DNA from: Dillenia suffruticosa
Taxonomy: Eukaryota; Streptophyta; Magnoliopsida; Dilleniales; Dilleniaceae
Assembly: GCA_033439265.1 (NCBI GenBank)
Contig: JAVTVX010000005.1
Location: forward strand, 6,830,001 to 6,894,000
Reading direction: 5' to 3'
DNA: 64,000 bases
The translations under genes were made by a program, and so were the position numbers. Below the pieces are notes generated by a model. It searched no databases and had not been told where the DNA came from. It worked only from the letters and a program-made list of their open reading frames with translations. Below are positions 24,620 to 36,206 of the stretch, one piece after another; within the stretch, counting starts at the first letter, position 1, and every line of letters begins with the position of its first letter.

Positions 24620-26110
24620 AGAAATGTTAAAGTACACTAAACCAATGATTCCTTATCTCACAAAGGAATCTCTCACAACGGGTTTTCTGAAGAGATCAGC
24701 TCTCATGCTGTATGTCAAGGTGTACTTAGCTGTCACAATACCCTTCTCGATAATATCTCTTACAGTGGTTTTCGGTATTAATGTGTTTGGCTTTGCTGTT
24801 ACACTTAGGGTCTCATTTGTTGACAGTGTCGGTCTGATTATCACAATAATCATCACTGACCTCCCACTATCTGTCATGACCCCTAAGTCTCTCAAAAAAT
24901 TTTTGAAGCCAACCATTCTCATGAACTGCAATTGAGCATACTACAAGCTCAGTCTTTATCGTTAATAGAGATTTACTGGTTCTCTTCTTACTGCTCTGAG
25001 AAGATAAAACCTTTTGCGTTTATTCAGATCACTACTCCCAGTCAGTATCTGAATCCCAATGAAAAACACAAATCACCTCATCCGTAACACATGGAGAGGT
25101 CCGTAATTCAAATGAGATTTTTAAAAATCCTTTTTCACTATTCTACAGTGATCCCTTCAAGAATTCTATTAATACCTACTCACCAGATCGATCATATATA
25201 TGCCTCATCGCATACATCAAACTATATAGCGCATGTGTAAACCTCATCGCATATAAAAGTCTGGTCATGTATGCCTCATCGCATACATCAAACTGTATAT
25301 CACACGTATATACCTCATCGCATACACTAGAAATGTATTTTGCACTGGAATAAGGGATTCTGCTCATCTCCCTTATTTCCTTTATAAATTCTAGGGCATG
25401 TGTCAAGATTCATATCTTTTTACCTTTAGCGATAAGAGTATCTTTTAGGTTGTCATCGCTCTTCTCGAAATGCTCAAGAATCTACCTGATGTAAAAACTC
25501 TTGTTAAAGAGTTAACACCATTCTCAAGCGATCCCTATGGATCCAAAATCTGAGAATGAACTAAAACCTTATAACCATGTTACAATGGTCATTGGATACT
25601 CTCTGTTGTTCCTGGCCAACAGAATGTCACCTTCATATGAGAACATGCCCATAAAGGAGTCATCGGGACGTATCAGATAAATGCAATGATCCTACTCGAT
25701 CATTACAAAACCATAAGATATCACCTTCTTGTGAAATCTCAGGCGCCGCTGTCTAGATGATAGCTTAAGGTCGTATGTTGATTTCAAAAATCAATAGACC
25801 TCATCCACCTGATCTACTAGAACGAACCCAGAGGGATGCTCCATGTAGATCGCCTCATCTAGACTTCCAATACGAAAGCGGTCTTTACGTCCTTGTGATG
25901 TGACTCTTGATCCATGTTCGTGACAATCGCTGAAAGATAAACGGATCGAGATAAATTGGACTATGACTCATCGATAGTCCACCCCTCAGTCTAAGTGTAA
26001 CCCTCGGTTACTAGACGGGTTATTTACCTCTTCATCAATCCGTTGACCTTTATCTTGACTTTGAGAACCTACTCGTTCCCAATAGTCCATCTGCCCTCAG
26101 GTTGATCAAC
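24620..26110 (-). pseudogene. Copia-B reverse transcriptase/RNase H remnants (fossil)
   Basis: RNase H end words RDIIEKGIVTAKYTL at 24790-24740, and the RT-RNase H link ILEHFEKSDDNLKDTLIAKG near 25480-25410 followed by EMSRIPYSSA and SLMYAMRHIYD. This is the source region of the 543-bp piece found in Copia-A. A 71-bp tandem repeat lies inside it (25200-25340). Confidence 0.75.
25198..25345. repeat. Tandem repeat of 71 bp (39+32 bp subunits) in Copia-B
   Basis: The word CCTCATCGCAT occurs near 25203, 25242, 25274 and 25313, spaced 39, 32 and 39 bp. The unit corresponds to the conserved YAMR-containing stretch before RNase H. The same array is present in the copied segment at about 17000-17147. 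Confidence 0.85.
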
Positions 26111-26139
26111 TAGATCCCAGATCCCGTTGATTCTCATCA

Positions 26140-27600
26140 ACTCCTTCTCTTCATTTATGGCCTTTAATAAACGATCTTTTGCATCTTTTGCAGAACTCTC
26201 GAGAGCCTCTCGGACCGTTTTAGATTTCTCATCATCCTCTAGAGTCGCAACGAGGGTCTCACCCTCAATCGAGAAACAACGTTTAAATACGCATTCTCGA
26301 TACTCTTAGGAGGAGAGAAAAATTTTTACCTCTTAATGGATCGCTCCCACTGAGATCAAGATCTGTAGTGGATTCTTGTATCCCGCCGCTGGGCTCCCTG
26401 AGCCACTAGACTCATCCATCGCATAAAGGGTAGGGTCCAAATTGATTTCACCTCTCTTAGGGAAATCATTCTCAAGAAATATGGTATTACGAGACTCAAT
26501 ATTAATTATAGTGTCGTCTGTGTTCACCTAGGAACACGTATTTTCTTGCGGGCCTAACTCACCGTGTGAATGCGAGAATTCGTGGCACAACCCCATAACC
26601 TCAAGTGGCTTAAGTAGCTAAGGTCAGGCTGCCTCCCTGTCCAAAACTCAAATGGGGAACTGACTAATAGTCAGTAGTCTCGTAAAACTCTTCTCGAAAC
26701 AGAGTCTCATGTGTAGTTTAGACGAATACTTGCGTCCTCGCTCGGTTCTGAGAGTCTCTACTCTCAAATCTAACTGATTCTCAATCTCGTTTATGAACCT
26801 TCTGAAGCAGTCTAATGCCTCAGACTTATGCCAGATAGATGAACCGAAACGCACGTAAACGTCTATAATTATCTACACAACTCCATTTCTGGCTCTCATA
26901 CTCATAAGACCGCAAAAATAAAGAAAGGCACAATGGTCTAACTGCAATGGAGTCCCAGCTCTCATTGCATTACCAAAATGGTTTTCTTGTTATTCTGCCG
27001 GCTAGGCAAAGCTCATATACGGGTAACTCGAATCTGGTCAGTGAGTCCATTAAACCTCTCGCAACAAACCGATTCATCATCTCTTACCCTATGTGTCTAA
27101 GTCTACTATGTCATTCATTTACATCATCATCTACGCAATCAGATATAAAGACAATAATAGAACGTCAAGAAACCATTATGAGGAGCAGCACCCAGTGCAT
27201 ACAATCCATCATGGATTAAAACCAGAACAATTTATAAAATTTGTCGTATTAAAATAATGTTGTGCATATCCTAGTTAATCTTAGACAAGATACCAAATTA
27301 AAGATCCGTCGAATACCAACAGTATTAAGAACGTCATGGCAAGTGTCGTTCCCTCTGACAACGACAAATGCTTTGTCCTTAACGTAAATCCTTCAAACTT
27401 AAGGCTTCATTTGACGGAACTTTATTTACACACTCCTGTCTCGAGTTACGTGGTCGGTTGCTCCTGATTGAGAAATCAAAAGGCATAATTGTGAATGAGA
27501 CAAAACTCACACCACGTAAAGAAGAATAATATTAATTTCTTCTCGTCACACTCACGAGCGAAATGACCAAATCTACCGCAAACGTAGCAATTTACATTAG
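26140..27600 (-). pseudogene. Copia-B integrase and gag zinc-knuckle remnants (fossil)
   Basis: Integrase words RRFINEIENQLDLRVETL and TERGRKYSS lie at about 26820-26710. A linker with ENDFPKRGEINLDPTLYAMD follows at 26460-26390. A zinc knuckle of the form CYVCGRFGHFARE lies at about 27592-27545. Spacing follows the gag-integrase-RT order of Copia. Broken many times. Confidence 0.75.
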
Positions 27601-28560
27601 TCTAATCAAATTCCTTCTTCTTGCATTCTTGTATCTTGTTGTCGGTTTTATCGGATGATTTTTATTACCTGGATCTCGAGTCTCGTTCGCATACTTATGC
27701 TATTGGCTTAGCGCCAATGAAGTCCTTACTCGACTCCAATGAATTAGCATGACTCGAGTGTGGCCTACTCGCCCCTAAGTGCTCCTCATCGAGCTCACAA
27801 TACGTATTCACGTCAACGAAAGTACGAATACTTTCGTCAAATGTGAGATAGAATTTCACGGTTTTCCATGAATCAGGTAAAAACTGGATCACATCCAGTA
27901 CCTAAATTCCATCCGAAATTTGCTTGTCCGTATATTTTAACTCGGTGATCATACTCGACATTTGCCTCATTGTATGATTAGCCATTTTCTTCTGCATCCT
28001 CACATTAGGTGCCGAAGAGAGCAACAATGCTCTTATGGGACAAGACGAACCGACATTTCCATAGAATATGACTCGTAGAACGAGATTTAGTAATCGTGCA
28101 TGCCACTGATAAGTATTGCCCTAACTTGGCAATTCTTTTCTACCATGCACGATAGGTCCCTTTATCTCGTATACTCTGAGGTGCGGTGCCCACCTTGGGG
28201 CCCATCATCTCTTGCCTCAGATTTCCGTTAGATTTTGCCTCTCGAGAATAAACTGAATCTATTGATAAAATCTCGCATATCACATCATTCAGTTTACTCT
28301 CCTTACAAAAATTTAATACGACAGTTCTCAACGCATTAAGAGAAATATTTATGACTTGGACATGCTTATTATCCCATTTTTGTACGCCCTACGAATTATC
28401 AAGACCAAAATGACTTGAGTACAGACCCCAAAGCGAGCGTATGAGTCAACGGACACCATACACCACAACCCGGAATCGCATCTTACCATTTGGACTTTGA
28501 TTCGGCATACAAAAACCCACAAAAAGTCACATTTATGGATATAAGACCCCAAAAAATTTA
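27601..28560 (-). pseudogene. Copia-B gag region (fossil)
   Basis: MIQFLPDSWKTVKFYLTFDE at 27892 onward and the following ELDEEHLGA match the UBN2-type gag of plant Copia elements. The upstream part to about 28560 has no continuous frame. No activity is expected. Confidence 0.65.
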
Positions 28561-28569
28561 AAAAAATTC

Positions 28570-28965
28570 AATTTTAAGCGACCTCACGCGCAGCCATGGG
28601 GTTCACACGCGCCGCCGCACGCTGGCGGTGCACTCCATGCGCCTCCACGCGCCTTCACGCGCCGGCGGCGGTCTGCCGCACGCGCCAGACGCGCGGCGCG
28701 CCTCACACATGCCTCCACGCGCCTGGCGCGGCTTGGCTCACACGCGCCCAGTCGCGGCGCGCGGCTCACGCACCTCACGTGCTGAGCCGTGTTGAGCCGG
28801 GTCTGACCGGGTTGGTCAACGGGTCAGGGTTGACCCGAAGTCCGGTCAACGGGTCGGGTGGTCCGACCCGATTGGGTTGGTTACGGGTCGGTCACACACG
28901 CGCCTGCGGGTCTGGGTCGGGTCTTCTTCGCCCGACGGGTCCTGCAACGGGTTTTTCGACCCGTT
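28570..28965. repeat. CpG-rich repeat block in the Copia-B leader
   Basis: Two adjoining simple-repeat domains lie between primer site and gag. One is CACGCGCC-like (28576-28780). The other consists of ACGGGTC/GACCCG units (28790-28965). The surrounding DNA is AT-rich. Long ORFs on both strands here (for example 28596-29168) are composition artefacts and are not called as genes. Confidence 0.8.
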
Positions 28966-29447
28966 TTCTGAAAAACACTAATCCGGCTGTTTTTTCTTGC
29001 ATTTTTCGACTGGAAAAAATTTGTGGGCATCCTCTAAATATCCTACATTCGATTTTTGGAGATTCTAACCCAAAAATTATGGAAATCAACCACCACAGTC
29101 GCGGCCCTCCGAGGCCATTTGGAAATCCCAGTTTCCGGCATCCAATAATAAAAGACATAAAATTGTAGATCTAGATGCAAGAAACACATTTATAATTTTT
29201 TCATGCATCGATCCGCCCTCTAAAGCCACAGATCTAAGGATTTCATATCCGTACGATCGTAAACTTCGACCGCACTTTTCATGGCCCAAACATACTCAGA
29301 AAATTAAACAAAAAATAGTTTTGTAATCCCTGGGCCATGGGTATTCCTATGGTATTCTCGGATGCACGAAACTTATCCGTGATCCAGACCCCAAAATTTT
29401 AAAACCCCAAAATAATTCCGAAAATTATTTTTCCTAATCCAACATAT

Positions 29448-29460
29448 GCTCTGATACCAA
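29448..29460 (-). other. Copia-B primer-binding site (initiator Met tRNA)
   Basis: Minus strand TTGGTATCAGAGC directly abuts the 5' LTR, complementary to the 3' end of initiator Met tRNA. Confidence 0.88.
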
Positions 29461-29924
29461 TCTTGGATTTTTTTAAGGATTCTCATGCAGCGGAAGCATA
29501 CAATAATTTTCGGAAAATAAATGAGATCGGGTTTAGGGTATCTCAATTCGTAGAATCTTCAAGCGGCACTTTCCTTGATCCGATTTCGCGGTCGGGATGG
29601 TGATCACGAGATTAGTCGAATCACCACCACAGTGTCACAACGCCGCAACCCTCTACATCCGGTGATTTGCTTGACGATAGGAGATTTTCCTACGCGAAAA
29701 TCTCCATCCCTCACTCTATTTTCTCTCTTAGAGAATTCTTTGAAACCCTAGCAAAATTGTCTTTCATGGTTTCCCCTATTGTTCCTTTTCACAGAAGGAA
29801 GGAAAGACCAATTTTCTTAATTTGTGGGGGGTTACCAAATAATATTGGTTAATGGTAATTAAGGATGGAAGTTACCCCATTCCTTAATTACCTAAATGCC
29901 CATAATGGGCATAAATAGCCAACA
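29461..29924 (-). repeat. Copia-B 5' LTR
   Basis: Same length as its partner, starting at TCTTGGAT and ending CCAACA. It would supply the promoter for the leftward transcript. Confidence 0.92.
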
Positions 29925-29929
29925 TAATA

Positions 29930-32208
29930 CTTGAAGAGCTCTATCCTAGATTGATATCAAAATTAATAGCATATAACTTATTTGTTCAACCAAATTTTAC
30001 ATGTTAAACTCGATTCAAGTTTGAATATCTTAAAATTTTAAGATTATTAGAGTATCTAATCTTCGCTTCATTAACTTTCATCTCTTTTTATCAGTATTAA
30101 TCCAGTAAAAAATTTTAATCGTTTGTGTGTTTTTTTTCGATTTCTATATATTTTAACACTTCATTGGAAATTCTCTTCCCCCCCCCCCCCGTCCCGGGCA
30201 CTTGCAAAAATAAAATGTTATATTATAATTAAGCTTATAAGTTCTATTTTAGGAGACGTGGCAAGAAATATGGATTTTCCTTTTCATTTAGAATAAAATG
30301 TAGATTTACATTGTCAGGTAAAAATAAAAATAAAAAAGCTAGGTTGTCATCGAATAAATTTTTGTCCACTACATAAAACAAAATTTGGGAAGTAGAAATC
30401 CAAAACATAGCATAATTAGGTATACCTGGTGGTTGGTGTACGAGATAGATTTCTTAAAGAAATAAGTTCAACTTCAATAGTTGTGCGAAAAAATTATCTC
30501 ATTTTATAATCCTAAATGCACTGATCTCATATTAAGTTAAAAAAATATAAAATAATTGAAAATTTTGAAGGGCTAGTTTTGCCCTGCCTTTGTTCCTCAA
30601 TCACTGCCTACTAGTGTAAAAATTTTGCAAAGGTTGCCAAGGATGTGAAAATAATTGATTTCTTGCAACTATTGAGAAAAGTTGATTATCTTTTTATCAC
30701 TGCCTACTTCTTGTCCTTTGGGCATGTATATTTGGGCATTAGGATTTATTATTGGTGATACTTTGATTAGTGAGGAGGATTCCAGCAACAAAATTTGGAG
30801 AACAGGCTGGTTGGAAGATTCTGAGGTAACTGATGGTCTGACTTTGCTGATCACAGGTGAAGACGCTGAGGTTAATAACAATCTCTTGTTCTAAGTGGTT
30901 GGTCTTGATTGACCCTTGCTGCCCAATATTTGGCATGGTGTTCTGTAGAACTACTGATTTTTTAAATGACTCGTTCTTGCATTACTTCTTTTGGACCTTG
31001 TGGATTGAAGTCTATGGTACTTTTAGCAGATGTTGCCTTTACCATAATCAAAAAAAAAGGGGGGGGAATTTCTACGCTCAAATTTTAGATTTCTGTTCAC
31101 CCAAAGTTTCTAAGAATTTGTGAATAAAATGGATATTCTAATGTACTGGTGCATTTGGTTGGAGAATGCTGGGATCTTTGAGGGTCCATTCCATAATCCT
31201 TTACTTTTTTTTGGGGGGGGGGGGGGGGATTAAATGTTGTTGTTTGCCTCTCGTGCCTTGTGGTTTGCTTTGAAGTGTTCTCTCTTAATAGATTTGCTAA
31301 GCGCTCCTTTGTTTTTAAGTTTTACGACATTCTTTGTCTTTGAACTTTGTTTTCTTTAGGATGCCTCATCATTGTCCTCCTTCTCCACGTGTTTTTTCTA
31401 TTAAGGATGAAATAGACTGGGAGATGACTTATTGCATTATAAGGAAGTAAAAGTTGACACAGTTCCGGATGATGAAACCAGGTAGGTCCCATCCATTCAA
31501 ATCTCTTTTCTTGCAGGTCCCCCCCCCCCCAATACTGGATGTTTGAGTTGTATAAGTCTAGTTATTGAGAAACATATTCATTTAAATTGTATTTATTTGG
31601 TTGTTATGCAGAATGATGATACAATTTTGTCTAGTCTTCTTGCTGTTTAATAAGGTTAAAGGAGGCCTTTTGGTAGAACTTCTTATTATTGTGCAAAGTA
31701 TGTTTAAGCTCTTCTTTTAGCTTTTATACATTTAGCTTTAATAAGCAATTCTTGATAAAAGGTTTAGTTAAGCTGTAGTTGAATGGATTAAAGATTGCAA
31801 TAATAAGTTGTAATTTGTTTTGTGGATATTGAAAACACCTACTGTTATGTCCATCAGAAGCTTCTTTTTATTTATTTAGCTTTTGTTTAAGCAAATAATG
31901 TGTTCTGGGAGGTAGAGGCAAAAGTGGATCAATTGTGATTCATGTCCATATAAGTCTAGTGGCATCCCGGTTCCTTAGCCCCACGAGCACTTCGCTTGTT
32001 GCATGGGAAATCTATCACACCACAAACCTTGATTAACTCTAGTGGTGTTTTCCTTTTTGTTTCTTTTCTTTTTTACAAAGAAGGGAAAAAAATTGTAGTC
32101 TCCTTTAATTTTGTTTGATCTATCTCCTTTCTGACTTTTATAGTTCGTTAGGTTTAGTATTTTTTTTTTTTCACACTGGTGTACTTCATGGCTCATTACC
32201 TTTGGCAG
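29930..32208. other. Low-copy region upstream of the MLH1 fragment, no certain gene
   Basis: T-rich, intron-like DNA with homopolymer runs (C at 30179-30190, G at 31209-31228, C at 31517-31526). An exon-like piece lies at about 31360-31482, between TTTCTTTAG and CCAG/GTAGGT, but I do not recognise its translation in any frame. Overlapping 70-codon ORFs on both strands near 30670-30930 have no domain. This may be intron and upstream sequence of the same gene copy. Confidence 0.4.
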
Positions 32209-32431
32209 GGTCAACATGGCAGAAGGTTCCCGTTCATAAAATAGTAAGAACACTGCTTGTCCTGCGGGTAGATTGGATACTTACTTGCAACCTTGAAACC
32301 TTGAAAGCTATGCTTAAACGAATTCAAAGTTATTAGTAACCTTATTCTCTGCATCCACAGGCTTGTTGGACATTGTGAGGCATTGCACATATATTGGATT
32401 GGCAGATGACACTTACGCATTGCTTCAGCAT

Positions 32432-34856
32432 TCTCACGCCCCGAACCGGGTCGTGGACAGTCGCCTATTGTCCTTGGATGTCGGTTGTATTTTTACAGAA
32501 AATTGGACAGAACCTCCCCATAAATCGGAGGTTTTCCGTGTACAATTTAAATCTGTATAATCAAAATCACCCTGTAATTTAAATAAATGGTCATCTCGGC
32601 TCTCCAAAATTAACAAACATCACCGCCAACATTCAGAACAACGTAAGGCTACAAGTTTCTAGCAGTCCTAGCCACAGACCTCTACTGTCATGCCCAACTA
32701 GACTATGAACAACCGCCACAACGAGCGGATCTAACTTTTATCTTATATACAATAATTTTCCCAAGTAAAATTTAAATATGTACAATCGTCTCAATGCAAA
32801 TGAAATATGAGAGTTAAATTATACAGTTATCCAAAAATAAGTACACGGCCAACTACAGAGCTCAATGTCAATACCTCGCAGGATCGAAACTAGATTAGAA
32901 GTAAATCTCACCGTCAGAAATACCAACTCCGCTCTAGAGCCTGTAACGTCACTCTATCACAACAAACCTGTCTGAAGAGGGAAAAGAGAGGGATGAGTAT
33001 CATGGGAAGATACTCAGTGAGTGAGGGGGATAATATCAAGCATAAATGGCATGAGTGAATAATTTGGAGTGTCAAATAATATCATTTGAAACAAAATTTA
33101 TATTTTCGCGGCAAAATATGATATGTTTAGCAATTTGAAATTCAATTAATCAATCACAAGATAACAAGCATGTATGCATCCATTTAAAATCAAGTAACAT
33201 CAGAGCGAGCCAAAAAATGGTCCTGGCAAAGGTCAACCGTGACCAAGGACAGGCGCATCGGGAGTTTTATTATGCATGACTTCAAAACGCTCTCTACCCC
33301 GACGTTGGCCATGAGTTCGCTGGGGCTAACTCATCAACGTGTATAGGACCCAGTCCGGTGCTAGACGGTGGCGTCACACACGTCTTCCCCCTACGTGGGT
33401 TCAACCGGCCGCTCCTATAGCCTTTAGAATAAATGACGTTTGCGGATACCTCTTGCAGAAGCGTATCCGGGCAACCCGTGCCTCTACAAACGCCCTTCGT
33501 AGCTACGGAATCATCATAGTATCACAAGGGCACAACGTCCCATAGCATCACAAGGGCACAACGTCCCACAAGTATCATCACATCATCGCATAACTAGTAG
33601 GCATCCAACCCACATAGTTCATCGAAAATATCTTTAAATTTGCGTGCCAATACATCTCATCAATTCATTTCAAAACAGCATATCAATACAACGGTATAAA
33701 ATGAAATTTATACATTTTCAAATAATGGCACAATTATTGTTTCATTTCAAACCATGGATGCATAGTCATTGTAAATATAATTCAAAACACTTCAAAAATC
33801 ACAAAACAGATTTCTAAATTTAATATCATACGTCAAACGAATGCATATCAAAACATAGTTTATCGAAAACACGACAGAAAATACGTTTACTATTTTATAC
33901 AAGAGATTAGAGTCTCACTCACATGTCTAGGGAGGGTGGTCACTCCCTACTTTTCAACGACTCTCCAAAAGACAAATCTAATTAAATCATCAAATTTTAT
34001 ATCAAATAAAACCCTAATAAGGGAAAATTTATTCACACTGTGAAGTGAGTGCGTTTCTCTCACCTAGAGTTTCTCGGTTTCAGATCTAGCGTCATTCGCC
34101 CTTCGGGTTGGTTTAAAACCTATAATATTTCTGAATTTCAAATCTATTAGAAACCACTAAATTTCTAACACCAAACCCTAGAACTTTAACCAAATATAGT
34201 CATTACCTGCAGTACAGAAGATGCAGGTGAGCTCTCGAAGGGGAAAACTGGTCGCGGGCTCGCGGGTCGTCACGGGCTCCCAGGTCGGTGGGCTGGCTGC
34301 TAACGGGCTGGCCCGCTGGTGGCTCGCGGGCTCTCAGCCCGGCTTGCTGGTTGCAACGGGCTTCGCGAGTTGCAGTGGGCCGCGGCTGGACTGGGCCTTG
34401 GGCCGCTGGTGGGCTGGCCCGCTGGTGGGCTGGCCCGCTCACGGGCTAGGGCTAGGGCTCGCGCTGGTCGCGAGCTGGGTCGCGCGCTGGGTCGCGAGCT
34501 GGGTCGCACGCTGGCTCGTGCTGGGTCGCGCGCTGGCTTGCGTGCTGGCTCGCGGGAGATCGCGCGCAAGGCTCGCGATGGCTCGAGGCGGCAGCGTTCG
34601 TAGGGGATCGCACGAATGCGTGTTGTGTAGACGGTGAAGCACTGGAGCGGGGTGCGCAAGTGAGCTCCCGAGCAGGCGCGCGCTCGCGCTATGGAGCTCT
34701 TGGACAGTTGCGTGCTCGGCTGGGCTAGCGCAGCTCGTAGGAGATCGCACTGCGCGGAGGAGAAAGGCTGCTCACGGGAGGCGCTGCAGCCGCGGCGATC
34801 GCAGGAGGAAGGCGAGGCGGTGGGCAGCGGAGGAGGAGAGTAGCGGTAGAGGAGAA

Positions 34857-34893
<37 letters not shown>

Positions 34894-34973
34894 AAGGAGA
34901 ATTAGGGCTTTAAGCCCAAATTTTGACTTTTTTCTTTTTTCTTTTTTATTATTTTTTTTTCCTCGATGTTACA
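32432..34973 (-). mobile_element. Solo LTR of the Gypsy-3 (Tekay-like) family inside an MLH1 exon
   Basis: Starts TCTCACGCCCCG (a variant of TGTCACGCCCC) and ends GATGTTACA, like the LTRs at 50264-52763. It is flanked by perfect AGCAT repeats (32427-32431 and 34974-34978). It has no internal region, so it is a solo LTR of 2542 bp, normally left by recombination between the two LTRs of a full element. LTR sense is opposite to the gene. It contains the conserved hairpin block (32966-33026), a GC-rich minisatellite (34235-34600) and a GA tract (34863-34890). Confidence 0.93.
34235..34600. repeat. GC-rich minisatellite within the solo LTR
   Basis: Runs of GGGCTGGCCCGCTGGT and GAGCTGGGTCGCGCGCTGG variants with a loose 10-16 bp period. 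The corresponding part of the other Gypsy-3-family LTRs (52010-52490, 54180-54660, 61660-62040) is similar but differs in unit number. It generates long ORFs in many frames that are not genes. Confidence 0.8.
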
Positions 34974-35016
34974 AGCATAACACCCATCTTTATCTCCTAG
35001 ATTTAGTAAATGTGAG

Positions 35017-35607
35017 GTACTTGCTTCCGAACTATTTCTAAATAATTTTATAGTGCTTTCTTCCGCTTTCTTTTGCCGGGAGTTTCATTGTTTTTTCTCT
35101 CATTGTAGCTGCTCTGTTCATGCCACATGTCAAATTTATGTAGTGTTGTCATCTCTTTTTCTCCTCCTATTTAATTTTTCTGTCATTTTGCATCTATATT
35201 ACTATAATCCTCATAAATAACAGTTCTAATTGATATTTTATCAAGTAGATAGCTGTTTAGATTACCTGTCGAATGTGTCTTGTTTATTTAGGCGGTTCAG
35301 AACACATTAAACTGCTAGCTATTATATATTTGCTTATAGTTATGGGGACCCCATTACCCCCTAGTGATGCGTCATCTAGATGATACAATCAAGAACATGG
35401 TATTGTAGCACACTAGATCACTAAAATGGCTGATGCTAACTATAGATTGGTTTGAAGCAGAATACCAAATACAACCACAAAAATAGAAAAAATGTTCTTA
35501 ATTTAGAAAGTGACTATGATATTCAATACTTGTTTCTTTTTTTCTTTTTATTTGTTTTAGTATCGATTAAAGTTTATTTTTCCATGCTATATTCTCTTTC
35601 AATGGTA
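35017..35607. other. Intron-like DNA between the MLH1 exon and Copia-C
   Basis: Begins with the GT donor of the MLH1 exon and is T-rich, as expected for a plant intron. I looked for the next MLH1 exon here and in 42870-43690 and did not find it. Confidence 0.5.
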
Positions 35608-35612
35608 TTCTC

Positions 35613-36206
35613 TATTGGGAAAATTACTTGATGCAAAATATGCCAAATATCGTGTTAAATAATCGGAATCAAAACTCAAGAACTAAAACTGAAATTCAAG
35701 TTGGATGGAAGTGTACCTGACTCCATAGCCGGAAACTGAATAGAATACAAACTTGATTCAACCTTCGTCTGGACATAATCCCGGCTGTATTCTCACAAAA
35801 TCTCTCTATATGATGGGAGTATTAGGGAGAAGAGTAATTCAATGACCCAAGGACCATAACCCTTATTTATAGTTGTAGGGATGATTTTACTTCCAAATTC
35901 ATAATTGGAATTTGTCTATTTAGCTTATTCAAGTTACCTTACCTGATTCACATGAATTTAGGTAACTTTCATGCTATTCTTAAGTCACCCTTAGACATTC
36001 CCTATTTAACCCATCATAAATAGTAAATGTCCATTGGTATCTACACATTTATTTATTTCCATATCCTTTGAGATACTTAAACCCAAATTACTGAATTTTC
36101 TAAATTTACCAGATCACTTTCATATGGGCTTATCTTATGGGTTTGACAGTATGCAATACATAATTATTTTAACATATAAGTCCAACGTTGGATTAATGAT
36201 CCAACA
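35613..36206 (-). repeat. Copia-C 3' LTR
   Basis: Starts TATTGGGAAAATTAC and ends GATCCAACA. The polypurine tract (minus strand CCCAAGTGGGAGAT, 36207-36220) sits just inside. Confidence 0.92.

Larger units (their letters stand above)
23026..29924 (-). mobile_element. Copia-B: Ty1/Copia retrotransposon with both LTRs and target duplication
   Basis: LTRs of 464 bp at 23026-23489 and 29461-29924 bound the element, and TAATA repeats flank it exactly (23021-23025, 29925-29929). An initiator-Met-tRNA primer site lies inside the right LTR and a GTGGGAGA polypurine tract inside the left one. Reading leftward it has a GC-rich leader, gag with a zinc knuckle, integrase, reverse transcriptase and RNase H remnants. 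The coding part is broken in dozens of places. LTRs differ at roughly 18 of 464 sites by eye (about 4%). Confidence 0.92.
32209..35016 (+). pseudogene. MLH1: MLH1 (MutL homologue 1) gene fragment, two exons, split by an LTR
   Basis: MLH1 is the nuclear MutL-type mismatch-repair protein that pairs with PMS1. Exon one (from about 32209 or 32223) encodes KVPVHKIVRT and then, in a different frame, PAGRLDTYLQP, matching the plant MLH1 stretch KVPV.KMVRTDS.DPAGRL. About four bases appear missing between the two. Exon two starts at 32361 after GCATCCACAG and encodes LLDIVRHCTYIGLADDTYA, then LLQH. It resumes at 34974 with NTHLYLLDLVNV and ends at 35016 before GTACTT. This corresponds to the linker and the start of the C-terminal PMS1-binding domain. 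The solo LTR lies inside this exon. The next exon (starting KELMYQQ) was not found in the window. Because of the frameshift, the LTR and the missing exons, this is best read as a pseudogene or partial duplicate that retains introns. Confidence 0.85.

Noticed and set aside
28584-29168. 190-codon plus-strand ORF and opposing minus ORFs in GC-rich DNA
   Set aside because: CpG-rich repeats lack stop codons by composition; the block lies in the Copia-B leader and no domain is seen.
30361-30385. CCACTACATAAAAC as a possible CACTA start
   Set aside because: No subterminal repeats follow it and it does not pair with any GTAGTG end.
30669-30936. Three overlapping 65-70 codon ORFs on both strands
   Set aside because: No domain, no homology recognised, and mutual overlap suggests chance.
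34203-34750. Several long Ala/Arg/Gly ORFs on both strands
   Set aside because: By-products of the LTR minisatellite; the same is true at 52140-52720, 54139-54658 and 61722-62335.
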